The notes beneath the pieces are model-generated. The model did no database searches. It was not told the origin of the DNA and worked only from the letters and a program-made list of their open reading frames with translations. Source: Streptomyces sp. CB00316 (GTDB lineage Bacteria > Actinomycetota > Actinomycetes > Streptomycetales > Streptomycetaceae). Taken from it: a stretch of DNA of 64,000 nt. Positions 1 through 7,015 of this stretch are shown here, one piece after another (the stretch's first letter is position 1; each line of letters begins with the position of its first letter). A program made the position numbers and the translations under genes. Where the stretch lies: NCBI RefSeq assembly GCF_001905595.1, contig NZ_LIXI01000002.1, forward strand, positions 124,001 through 188,000. Reading direction: 5' to 3'.

Positions 1-77
1 GACAACGCAGCGACCGTTTCACGTCCACCGATACGGTCTTCCCTGCCATCCTGGGCCTCTTGGAGGAGCAGTCGTGA
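1..77 (+). CDS. C-terminal end of an unidentified protein (partial)
   Basis: An open frame enters from the left edge and stops with TGA at 75-77. That stop overlaps the GTG start of the next gene, so the two are probably translationally coupled. The visible 24 residues end in LGLLEEQS. No family can be assigned from this tail. It is probably the upstream gene of a two-gene unit with the NUDIX protein inside the mobile element. Confidence 0.5.
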   Translation, partial: QRSDRFTSTDTVFPAILGLLEEQS

Positions 78-487
78 CGCAGCAGACCACGGACGAGCGG
101 CCGGGCATCGCCGCCGCCATCGTCGTTCACGAGGGCCGCGTGCTCATGGTCCGCCGCCGGGTGAGCGAGGGGCAGCTCTCCTGGCAGTTCCCCGCCGGGG
201 AGGTCGGGCCCGGCGAGGAACGTGAGGCCGCCGCCGTACGGGAGACCCAGGAAGAGGCAGGGCTGACCGTGGAGGCGGTCAAGCTGCTCGGCGAGCGCGT
301 TCACCCCAAAACGGGCCGCCTCATGTCCTACACCGCCTGCCAGATCCTGGGCGGCACGGCTCACGTCGCCGATACCGAGGAGCTTGCCAAGCTTGCCTGG
401 GTCACCCTCGGCGACATCCCGGAGTACGTGCCGTACGGGCTGTTCGAGCTGGTGCAGGACTACCTCGACGGTGCCTTGTCCGCGTAG
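74..487 (+). CDS. NUDIX hydrolase
   Basis: This 137-residue protein has a complete Nudix box at about residues 42-64: G-x5-E, seven residues, then RETQEEAGL, which fits GX5EX7REUXEEXGU. Such enzymes hydrolyse nucleoside diphosphates linked to another group, using the box to bind divalent metal. The substrate cannot be read from the sequence. The GTG start overlaps the stop of the preceding gene. The gene converges on the relaxase and lies inside the integrated element. NUDIX proteins are known cargo of actinomycete integrative elements; Pif of pSAM2, which blocks transfer between carriers, has a Nudix motif. A Pif-like exclusion role is possible but is inference. Confidence 0.85.
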   Translation: MTQQTTDERPGIAAAIVVHEGRVLMVRRRVSEGQLSWQFPAGEVGPGEEREAAAVRETQEEAGLTVEAVKLLGERVHPKTGRLMSYTACQILGGTAHVADTEELAKLAWVTLGDIPEYVPYGLFELVQDYLDGALSA

Positions 488-589
488 ACCGCTCCGAGCT
501 CCGGCGGGGAACTGCGGGCGAGCACCAAAGCTCCACGACTTACTGGGGCTTGCCTGGATGCAGGGTTCCGTGCCAACGAACGCCCCCCC

Positions 590-2302
590 TCACAGACGTG
601 GACGGTGCTTCTGTTCCGCCGGGACCGCCGACCGTGCGGGCTCAGCCACACCGGCCGACAGTGCAGTCGCGGACAGTCGCATGGTCGTAGTCCTGCGGGC
701 GGCTTCGGCGCGGGGGTTGGGTGCGGGGTTTCGGCTGGTGTGCTGGATGCGGGTGATCAGGACGCGGGCGGGCTGGCGGGCGCTCGTGAGTTCGCGCTGG
801 GCGGCGGCTTCCTTGAGGAGCTGGTGGGGTTTGTGACCGCCTGCTTCGGCGTCGGCGAGGACGGTGGCGAGGGCTGGCCAGGCGGGGTCGGTGAGGATGC
901 GGTCGGCGTGGTCGGGGACGGCGGCCCGGACGTCATGGGCCAGGGTTCGGCTGGCCTGCTGGCTCGGCTGACGGGCGGCGAGGTTGTCGATGACCGGGAC
1001 GAGGGCGTGGTCTGCGGCGTTGTGTAGGTGGTGGAGGGCCTGACGGGCGGCTTCGGCCTGGTGGGCGTGGTTCTTTGCCTCGTGCCAGCGGGCGGCGATG
1101 ATCGTGGCCCAGACGAGGGCGGCGAGCAGGGCGGCGAAGGCGCTGCCGTCGGGGCCGGTGGCGGTGTGGGCGATGTCGCGGGTCGCGCGGCGCAGGGTAT
1201 GGGCGGCCTGGTTCTCAGCGCGGATCTGGGAGCGCTGGGCGCGGGCGAATATCCGTGCTGCGGTTCGCAGTTCGGCTCGGGAATGGTCAGGTGCCTTCTG
1301 TGCGGTGGCCTGGATGAGTTCGCCGAGCGCCGTGATGTGGGCCTGGGCGTGGGTGTCGTCGGTCATGCCTTGGTGGAGGGTGTCGAGGGCGTCGGTGGCC
1401 TGGTGCCAGGGGGTGGTGGGGCGCTGTCGGCGTGCGGTGGGATGTTCTTCCGGTGCGGTGGTTTCCAGACGGGCCTTGAGCTTGGGGAGGGTGAGGTCGG
1501 GGGCGATCCTTCCGCCGGGGTGGAAGATCTGTTTCCCGTCCTTGTTGAGGTCGCCGGGGCGGCCGGCGGCGTAGCCGAGGAGATCTCCGGACGGTCCGCG
1601 GCGGGGTTTGATCGCGATGCCGTCGGCTTCGAGGTAGGCGAGGAGTTCCTCGGCGTTGCTGGCGTGGGGGATGGCGGCGCGGATGCGGTCCTGGAGCCAG
1701 TCACCGCTGGTCTGCTCCCAGCCGAGGCGTTGGGCCTTGTGCATCTCTGCCTGCGTGGGGCGCTTTCCAGCGGTGCGGTCGCCCTTCTTCAGCTGGCGCA
1801 GGCCGTAATCGGTCTCGATCTGGCGGCAGGCGTCGCCGACACGGATACCGCTGCCGTGGAGCTTGGGGCGGCGGCCGTCTTCGCGGACGGTGGTGGCGAG
1901 GATGTGGATGTGGTCGTCCGCGTGGCGGACGGCGATCCACCGGCAGCCGAGGTCATCGCCGGGCGGGGCGATGCCCGCGGCTTCGACGATGCGCTGGGCG
2001 ATGTCGGCCCACTCGGCATCCGAGAGGTGCCGGTCCTCGGGGGCTGCGCGGACTGGGCAGTGCCAGACGTGCTCGGTGATCTTCTTCCCGAACTCGCTTT
2101 TCCGGAGATGCACCGGCTCGTCCAGGTGGTGAGCGAGCTGGGTGAGCGTGGCGTCCGGGTTCCGGCCGGGGTCGGGCATACCGAGCATCGCGAAGCCCGC
2201 GACGATGTGCGGGTCGAGGTGCTCGTCGTGGCGGCCGGGGCCGTAGAGGTAGGCGAGCAGGCCACGGGTGTTGGTACCGGCCGGCTTGATGGCGGCGATC
2301 AC
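590..2302 (-). CDS. Relaxase / mobilization nuclease
   Basis: This is a 570-residue relaxase. The N-terminal domain has the three-histidine metal-binding motif at H127, H131 and H133 (RHADDHIHI), as in HUH relaxases that nick oriT and attach to the 5' end through a tyrosine. Tyr18 and Tyr20 in LLAYLYGPGRHDEH are the candidate nucleophiles. The C-terminal half is Ala/Arg/His-rich, probably helical, and not recognisable as a helicase or primase. Its ATG overlaps the stop of the MobC-like gene by 4 bp, so the pair is translationally coupled and probably forms the relaxosome. The gene makes the surrounding element mobilisable as single-stranded DNA. Confidence 0.9.
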   Translation of the reverse strand: MIAAIKPAGTNTRGLLAYLYGPGRHDEHLDPHIVAGFAMLGMPDPGRNPDATLTQLAHHLDEPVHLRKSEFGKKITEHVWHCPVRAAPEDRHLSDAEWADIAQRIVEAAGIAPPGDDLGCRWIAVRHADDHIHILATTVREDGRRPKLHGSGIRVGDACRQIETDYGLRQLKKGDRTAGKRPTQAEMHKAQRLGWEQTSGDWLQDRIRAAIPHASNAEELLAYLEADGIAIKPRRGPSGDLLGYAAGRPGDLNKDGKQIFHPGGRIAPDLTLPKLKARLETTAPEEHPTARRQRPTTPWHQATDALDTLHQGMTDDTHAQAHITALGELIQATAQKAPDHSRAELRTAARIFARAQRSQIRAENQAAHTLRRATRDIAHTATGPDGSAFAALLAALVWATIIAARWHEAKNHAHQAEAARQALHHLHNAADHALVPVIDNLAARQPSQQASRTLAHDVRAAVPDHADRILTDPAWPALATVLADAEAGGHKPHQLLKEAAAQRELTSARQPARVLITRIQHTSRNPAPNPRAEAARRTTTMRLSATALSAGVAEPARSAVPAEQKHRPRL

Positions 2303-3033
2303 GCGGCCTGCTCCTTCTCCGCCTCGACGGGTTCACACAGGGCCCCGGCGATCAGCTCCAGCAGGTGGTGCAGCTCGTCAAGGCGGTCCCGTACGTCGGG
2401 CGGGGTGAGGTCGCTGTTGAGGGCGCGGGCGATCTGGTTGACGTTGACGCCGATCCGGTTGAGTTCGCGCAGTACCTGGGCGCGGAACATGTGGGTGCGG
2501 CGGCGGTCCTCGGACAGCGGCAGGTTCGCGGTGAACCGGCCGGTGATGAAGGCGAGGGCGATGTCCGCGGTGAAGCCGGATTCCCCTTTGTAGCCGTGCT
2601 CGGCCGCGGCCTCCTGGAGCGCGGCGTGCTCGTCTCCGGTGAAGCGCAGCGGGCCGACACGGACGGTCCGCTTGGTGCCGGTGAAGCGGCGGATCGTCGG
2701 CTGCATGCTCTGCGGTGCTCGTTCGCCGGCCGTCGGTTCGGTGGCGGGTGCGGGGCGAAGGATCTGCTGCTGGGCGGTGTGGAGCTCGTCCTGGTCGGGG
2801 CCGCCCTCGGCCCCGACCTCCCGGCCAAGCGCCTCTTGGCGCTGGGCCGACTCCGCCACCCCCGGGGCGGAGATCCCCGAAGACCGGCCTTGAGTCGGAC
2901 TCGGGGTACTACTGGCTCCGCCCGGGGCCGTCCGCCCAAATACCCGACGTAGACGGGACAGCAGCGTACGAGGCTGTGCCGAGGCGGGCGGCTCAGCGGA
3001 GGTGTCGTCAGGTAGGTGCTGGCTGTGCTGCAT
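2299..3033 (-). CDS. MobC-like relaxosome accessory protein
   Basis: This 244-residue protein has a disordered, Ser/Pro/Gln-rich N-terminal half and a conserved C-terminal domain of MobC/ribbon-helix-helix type. That domain contains LRELNRIGVNVNQIARALN at about residues 188-206. MobC proteins bind oriT and help the relaxase open DNA. The start chosen is ATG at 3033, which has GGAG eight bases upstream; the frame is open to 3105 but with no better site. The stop overlaps the relaxase start (ATGA). The hairpin at 3133-3177 lies just upstream and may be its DNA target. Confidence 0.8.
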   Translation of the reverse strand: MQHSQHLPDDTSAEPPASAQPRTLLSRLRRVFGRTAPGGASSTPSPTQGRSSGISAPGVAESAQRQEALGREVGAEGGPDQDELHTAQQQILRPAPATEPTAGERAPQSMQPTIRRFTGTKRTVRVGPLRFTGDEHAALQEAAAEHGYKGESGFTADIALAFITGRFTANLPLSEDRRRTHMFRAQVLRELNRIGVNVNQIARALNSDLTPPDVRDRLDELHHLLELIAGALCEPVEAEKEQAA

Positions 3034-3132
3034 GGAAGATGCTCCAGATGCGGCTCGGCGGACAGGATCACTGCGACCCGGCGGCGCGAGCCATCGCGTT
3101 GTCACGGGTGTGGGGATCTACGGGGCGACCGG

Positions 3133-3177
3133 CGCGTGCTCGGGTGACCGGAAGGGTTCCGGTCACCCGAGCACGCG
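3133..3177. repeat. Perfect 21-bp inverted repeat with 3-base loop
   Basis: Arms at 3133-3153 and 3157-3177 are exact reverse complements around GGG. The repeat lies after the stop of the DUF2637 gene and about 100 bp upstream of the mobC start. It would form a very stable terminator. Its position directly upstream of a mobC-relaxase pair is also where oriT is often found, so an oriT role cannot be excluded. Confidence 0.8.
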
Positions 3178-3182
3178 AGGCG

Positions 3183-4037
3183 TCAGCCTCCGGAGACCTT
3201 GATGCCAGCGGCTTCGAGTTCCGGCCGGAGCGACTCCATGACTTCGGTCTGCCGGGCGCTTCCGATCGTCAAGTTCCGTTCCTTCACGGCATCTCGCAGC
3301 AGGCCACGCGTGAGTTTGCCGTGCTGGCGACCGGCGGCCCGGCCGATGGCCTTCAGTTCCGCGATGGTCGCCTTCGGAGGACGGCCGCCGACTGGTTTGG
3401 CCTTCGGCACCGGGGACGTGGATTCCGTCCGTTCCTCGCCAGAAGCTTGCGGAACCTCGGCGGCAGCGTCCTGCCATCGACCCTCGCCGTGCTCACCGAC
3501 CGCCCGGTTCCGCACAGCTACGGAGCCGATACCGGATGGGACATCGGTTGGTGCCACATGCTGGTGGATCTGTCGCATCAGCACGCCGAACGCGACCATC
3601 GCGGCGGCCGGAGGGACGGCAGCGACCACGTAGTCGAGGAGCGGAACGCTGCGCTCGCTGTCCGCGCCGCTGACCCCAGCGACGTTCAGTGCAATAGAGC
3701 CGACCGATCCGGCAGCGGTCACGGCGACCGCCCAGAGGTCGGTCGTACGCCGGAGCGCAGCCCGCAGCATGAGCAGTTCACCGGCGACGATGAACGCGTC
3801 CAGGGTGGCGGGCCAGGCCCATCGGCGGATGGGGGATGCGCCCAGCCCGTGCTGGCCTGCGACATCGGCGAGGTGCGCGTAGGACAGCCAGAACGCTCCG
3901 GCTGTCAGAACCACGATGACGATGCCGGCCGCGCCGAGCACGAGCCGCTCTGCGTCGGCACGCTTCGGGCGCTGCCCTTCGGCTGGAACGTCATCTCGTG
4001 TCTGCGGTGATGACGTGGTGAGGTGCGGGGCGGTCAA
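3183..4037 (-). CDS. DUF2637 membrane protein (element-encoded)
   Basis: This 284-residue protein has four likely membrane segments at about residues 32-56, 76-95, 101-121 and 132-154. A charged C-terminal tail carries a helical segment at about 225-275 that resembles a small DNA-binding or oligomerisation region. This matches the DUF2637 family, common in Streptomyces plasmids and integrative elements next to transfer or spread genes. Its molecular job is unknown. The start is TTG at 4037, supported by AAGGAG eight bases upstream. It is read in the same direction as mobC and the relaxase but is separated from them by a strong hairpin. Confidence 0.75.
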   Translation of the reverse strand: MTAPHLTTSSPQTRDDVPAEGQRPKRADAERLVLGAAGIVIVVLTAGAFWLSYAHLADVAGQHGLGASPIRRWAWPATLDAFIVAGELLMLRAALRRTTDLWAVAVTAAGSVGSIALNVAGVSGADSERSVPLLDYVVAAVPPAAAMVAFGVLMRQIHQHVAPTDVPSGIGSVAVRNRAVGEHGEGRWQDAAAEVPQASGEERTESTSPVPKAKPVGGRPPKATIAELKAIGRAAGRQHGKLTRGLLRDAVKERNLTIGSARQTEVMESLRPELEAAGIKVSGG

Positions 4038-4076
4038 GCGGGAATCTCCTTGGGGGTAGTGGGTGAGGGGCGTCTT

Positions 4077-4389
4077 TGCCGTCTTGTGCGTTGCACGTGC
4101 AGGTCAGCGCGGTACGGCAGCGCGCCTGACGTGCCGTCTTGGCGGGAAGCTCTGGCGTCTTGTCCCGACTCGGGACAGGGATGAGGCGGATCCGCCCCGG
4201 CTCGTGTCCGGGCGCCTGCATCCGCTGGGACGGCCGGTCGCGGCAGCCGTCCCAGCGAGCAGGACTGTGACCTGCTGCGATACGGCGAAGACGCCTGGGA
4301 CGGGGCAAGACGGATCTGGACGCCGTGCCCCTGCTGGCTGCACGTGCTCAGGCGCGTGCGCTGCCGTCTTGCCCTCGGCTGCCGTCTTG
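4077..4389. repeat. Iteron-like region, putative replication or control locus
   Basis: The decamer TGCCGTCTTG occurs exactly at 4077, 4132, 4362 and 4380. A one-mismatch copy is at 4153, and a related inverted copy (CCGTCTTGCC on the minus strand) is at 4304-4313. The segment also contains two GCACGTGC palindromes and an exact inverted repeat (4225-4234 with 4246-4255). The whole interval 4038-4456 lacks a convincing gene. Clustered short direct repeats beside an AAA-like ATPase gene are typical of plasmid-type origins, so this is a candidate origin of the excised element. That role is inferred. Confidence 0.55.
4225..4255. repeat. 10-bp inverted repeat inside the iteron-like region
   Basis: CTGGGACGGC at 4225-4234 is matched exactly in reverse complement at 4246-4255, with an 11-base loop. 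It could be a terminator for the DUF3631 gene, which ends at 4457 and reads in this direction, or a structural part of the putative origin. Confidence 0.5.
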
Positions 4390-4456
4390 CTGATGTGGGC
4401 CCTGACCTGCACGATCACGGCAGGGACGGCAAGTACGGCAACCAGGGAGGTGGGGG

Positions 4457-5755
4457 TCAGCTTTCGCCGCGACGAGCGTCGACCGGGTGGACGGTTGGGC
4501 AGTAGCGCCGCCAGGCGTCCAGGAACTTGTTGCGCGTGTAGCCCTTGCGCTGAGTCCGGTCGGCCATGCGCACGTTGCCGGGCCGAATGTCGTAGTCGCG
4601 CAGCATCCCGCTGAGCTCCCGGGAGGTCAGGCCGTAGCGTCCACGCTCTCCCCACGGGGCTTCGGCGTCCGCGTTCAGGTGGTGCAGGAGGTCTTCGGTG
4701 GAGAGGCTGTCCGCCTCCCGCTGCGCGAAGAAGACCCGTCGGATGTCAGCGAGGATGCGCGCCCCACTCGGGTGGTCCTCCTCGGCCGCCACCTCGGCCG
4801 CGACCATCCGTGCGCACGCGATCCGCGCGAGCCGTGGCCAGCGGCCGCCGGCCAGGTCCGCAACGATCACAAGAGGCTCCCAGGTGTCGGCGGCTCGATC
4901 CTCGACCGGCATCTCCGGCTCCAGGCTCGCAGCGTCCTCCAGTAGCGGGAGGGCCCAGGCGCGGATACGGTCGCGCAGTTCGTGCAGAGCGGGGATGTCG
5001 CGTCGCGAGCGGAAGGGTTTGACCTTCTCGCCCTCGGCCCTGCGGCGCATGCGGATGACGACGGATCGATCCATGACGGTGTCCGGCAGGTCTCCGATGC
5101 CCGCGATGGCCGCCATGGCGAAGGTGGCGAACTTGTGCGGGGTGTGGTCGTTGCCAACGACCCGGGTGACGTACCGGCCGCGCTGGTGGCCGGCGTTGAG
5201 GAGGCCGCGTGTCTCCTCGTTCTTCTCCGCGACCTTGGGGCCGAAGATGGTGTCGGCCTCGTCCACCAGCAGCGTCGGCGGCTCCTCCTCGTTGATCGAG
5301 CGGAAGATGGCCGCTGGTGTGGTGTTGATGGTGAGCATCGGCTCGTGGACCGTTTCGGTCAGCACGTCCAGGAGCCGAGACTTCCCGCACCGCTTCGCAG
5401 GTCCCACCACTGCCAGCCGCGGGGCGTGCTGCCAGGCGGGCTGGAGCTGCGTCGCCGCCACCCAGAGGGTGGTCGCGTCCAGCGCCTCGGGAGAGGGCGG
5501 AATCACGAACTGGGCTACCTGGGAGCGCAGTTCGTCCAGCAGATCCGATCCTGGCGTCGGCTCCGCGTCGGGAATGGTCTCCAGCCTCCTTGCCGGGTCC
5601 GCCTCGCTGCCGTCAGCCGGACCATCGTGCATCTCCGCTGTGGCATAGGCGGCCTGGGCCGGACCCAGATGAGCGCCGGGCCGGCCGGGGGTGGCAGTGG
5701 CGGGCCATCCCGCTCGGGCGGGGGTGGAATAGGAGTCGGGATTCTCGGGTTGCAC
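4457..5755 (-). CDS. DUF3631-domain ATPase (candidate replication protein)
   Basis: This 432-residue protein has a P-loop (GPAKRCGKS, about 118-126) and a Walker B motif (TLLVDEAD, about 161-168), followed by a C-terminal region typical of DUF3631. In other actinomycete elements this domain is found fused to, or beside, primase-polymerases, so a helicase/loader role in replicating the excised element is likely. The first 70 residues are low complexity. The start chosen is GTG at 5755, with GAGGAG seven bases upstream; the frame stays open to 6067 but would then overlap the excisionase gene. The iteron-like repeats lie immediately downstream. Confidence 0.75.
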   Translation of the reverse strand: MQPENPDSYSTPARAGWPATATPGRPGAHLGPAQAAYATAEMHDGPADGSEADPARRLETIPDAEPTPGSDLLDELRSQVAQFVIPPSPEALDATTLWVAATQLQPAWQHAPRLAVVGPAKRCGKSRLLDVLTETVHEPMLTINTTPAAIFRSINEEEPPTLLVDEADTIFGPKVAEKNEETRGLLNAGHQRGRYVTRVVGNDHTPHKFATFAMAAIAGIGDLPDTVMDRSVVIRMRRRAEGEKVKPFRSRRDIPALHELRDRIRAWALPLLEDAASLEPEMPVEDRAADTWEPLVIVADLAGGRWPRLARIACARMVAAEVAAEEDHPSGARILADIRRVFFAQREADSLSTEDLLHHLNADAEAPWGERGRYGLTSRELSGMLRDYDIRPGNVRMADRTQRKGYTRNKFLDAWRRYCPTVHPVDARRGES

Positions 5756-5988
5756 TGGGCGGCTCCTCGTCTGGCGGTGTCGGGCTTGCACGCCCTTGCC
5801 GCCGGGTCGGATCTCACGGGATTGCTGGGGAGTCCTGGAGCCTCCGGCGTTGGACCGCCGGAGGCTCTCCCTCTTCTCGCGGGGGTTTCGGTACCGCGAG
5901 CGACCACGGACAGTACGTCCACGCCGTGCCACAGTCCAGCGTTTCTGTGTCAGCTCAGCGCAGAAGTGCCTACGGCGCATCAGGTGCC

Positions 5989-6183
5989 TCATGCGGCCAG
6001 CCCCAGCAAGGCCAACAGGTCTGCGGTCACCACCCGGTAGGCGTTCCCGAGCCTGAGCACCTTGCACGGGTACTGGCCGCGCTTGGCCAGCTCGTAGCCC
6101 TTGCTCCGGCCGAGCCCCAGCGCGCGGTTGCCCGTCTCCAGGTCAACGGCCGCCGGAAGCCCCAGAAGCTCCTCGCGACTCAT
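5989..6183 (-). CDS. Small helix-turn-helix protein, excisionase-type
   Basis: This 64-residue protein begins MSREELLGLP and contains LGLGRSKGYELAKRGQYPCKVLRLG, the winged HTH pattern of MerR/Xis-like excisionases encoded next to integrases in Streptomyces elements. It would bend DNA at the attachment site and direct the integrase to excision, and may also act as a regulator. The start ATG at 6183 has GGAGAGG eight bases upstream. In-frame starts at 6219 (GGAG five bases upstream) and 6246 are also possible. It is transcribed divergently from the XRE regulator. Confidence 0.75.
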   Translation of the reverse strand: MSREELLGLPAAVDLETGNRALGLGRSKGYELAKRGQYPCKVLRLGNAYRVVTADLLALLGLAA

Positions 6184-6304
6184 CCCCTTCGCCTCTCCGG
6201 CGTCTTCGTTCTGGCGCATGCGCACTCCATCCATGACTGAGCCCACGGCGAACGCGGCCTCCGCGCCCGTCTCCAGGTCTTGGAATCAACGCTAAGCGAG
6301 CTAA

Positions 6305-6321
6305 TGTGTCTGTATGACACA
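6305..6321. promoter_or_regulatory. Palindromic candidate operator at the XRE gene start
   Basis: TGTGTC at 6305-6310 and GACACA at 6316-6321 are exact reverse complements with a 5-base spacer. The ATG of the XRE gene (6314) lies inside the spacer. No Shine-Dalgarno sequence precedes it, which suggests a leaderless mRNA with an operator over the transcription start. Autoregulation is inferred. Confidence 0.45.
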
Positions 6322-7015
6322 ACGTCGAAGTCACCATGGATCGAGTAAGGCCGACGACGAGGACGACGTCCCGGAGTGGGTGGACCAGGTCATGGCCACC
6401 GTGGCCGCCGAGGTCCGCAGACGACGAAAGGAACTGGGTTGGAGCGCACAGGACTTGGCCGAAAGATGCGCGGAGATCGACCATCCGATCCCGCGCAACG
6501 TCATCGCCAACATGGAGTCCGGACGCCGCTCCAACCTGCCCTTGGTCGACGTCATGGTGCTGGCCGAGGCGCTGGGCACCCCGCCCATCTGCCTGCTCTA
6601 TCCCGTGGGCTATGTCGATGACGTGCAGCGGCTCCCGCTGCAGGACTCCACTTCCACTCTGGATGCGCTGCGGTGGTTCACCGGAGAGGAGACCGATCTC
6701 GGCGCGGACGACGACATGCTCCGCTACTTCCGAGTCCATCACGCCGCCCAGGAGCAGCTGCGAAGTGCGCGACGCGACGAGGAGTACGCGCGCTACCACG
6801 CCCAGACCGCCCCGAATGCCGACCGGAAGGCCGAGGCCCTCCGCTCCCAGGCCCGTGCCGCCGAGGCGGCCGACGACGCCGAAAACCGCCTGCGCAGAGT
6901 TCGCGCCTTCATCGAGGAAGAGGGCGCCACACCCCCGCACCTGTGGCACGACGTGGTCCACGTAATCGACTCATCCGGGAGCGATCCCGAAACCAGCGAG
7001 GAGAATGATCTTTGA
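6314..7015 (+). CDS. XRE-family transcriptional regulator
   Basis: This 233-residue protein has an XRE-type helix-turn-helix at about residues 31-90 (RRRRKELGWSAQDLAERCAE, then VIANMESGRRSNLPL). A long, charged C-terminal region is probably coiled coil around 150-215. It is the likely control protein of the element, deciding between integrase and excision functions. It lies divergent to the excisionase gene and its TGA overlaps the TTG start of the integrase, so regulator and integrase are co-transcribed and coupled. The start at 6314 is the first ATG and has no visible ribosome site; ATG at 6392 is an alternative. Confidence 0.85.
   Translation: MTQRRSHHGSSKADDEDDVPEWVDQVMATVAAEVRRRRKELGWSAQDLAERCAEIDHPIPRNVIANMESGRRSNLPLVDVMVLAEALGTPPICLLYPVGYVDDVQRLPLQDSTSTLDALRWFTGEETDLGADDDMLRYFRVHHAAQEQLRSARRDEEYARYHAQTAPNADRKAEALRSQARAAEAADDAENRLRRVRAFIEEEGATPPHLWHDVVHVIDSSGSDPETSEENDL

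Noticed and set aside
1028-2593. A 521-codon plus-strand frame across the relaxase and mobC
   Set aside because: It is the reverse shadow of two genes with clear motifs and overlapping starts.
5756-6067. N-terminal extension of the DUF3631 frame
   Set aside because: It would overlap the excisionase gene, is basic low-complexity sequence, and the GTG at 5755 has a far better ribosome site.
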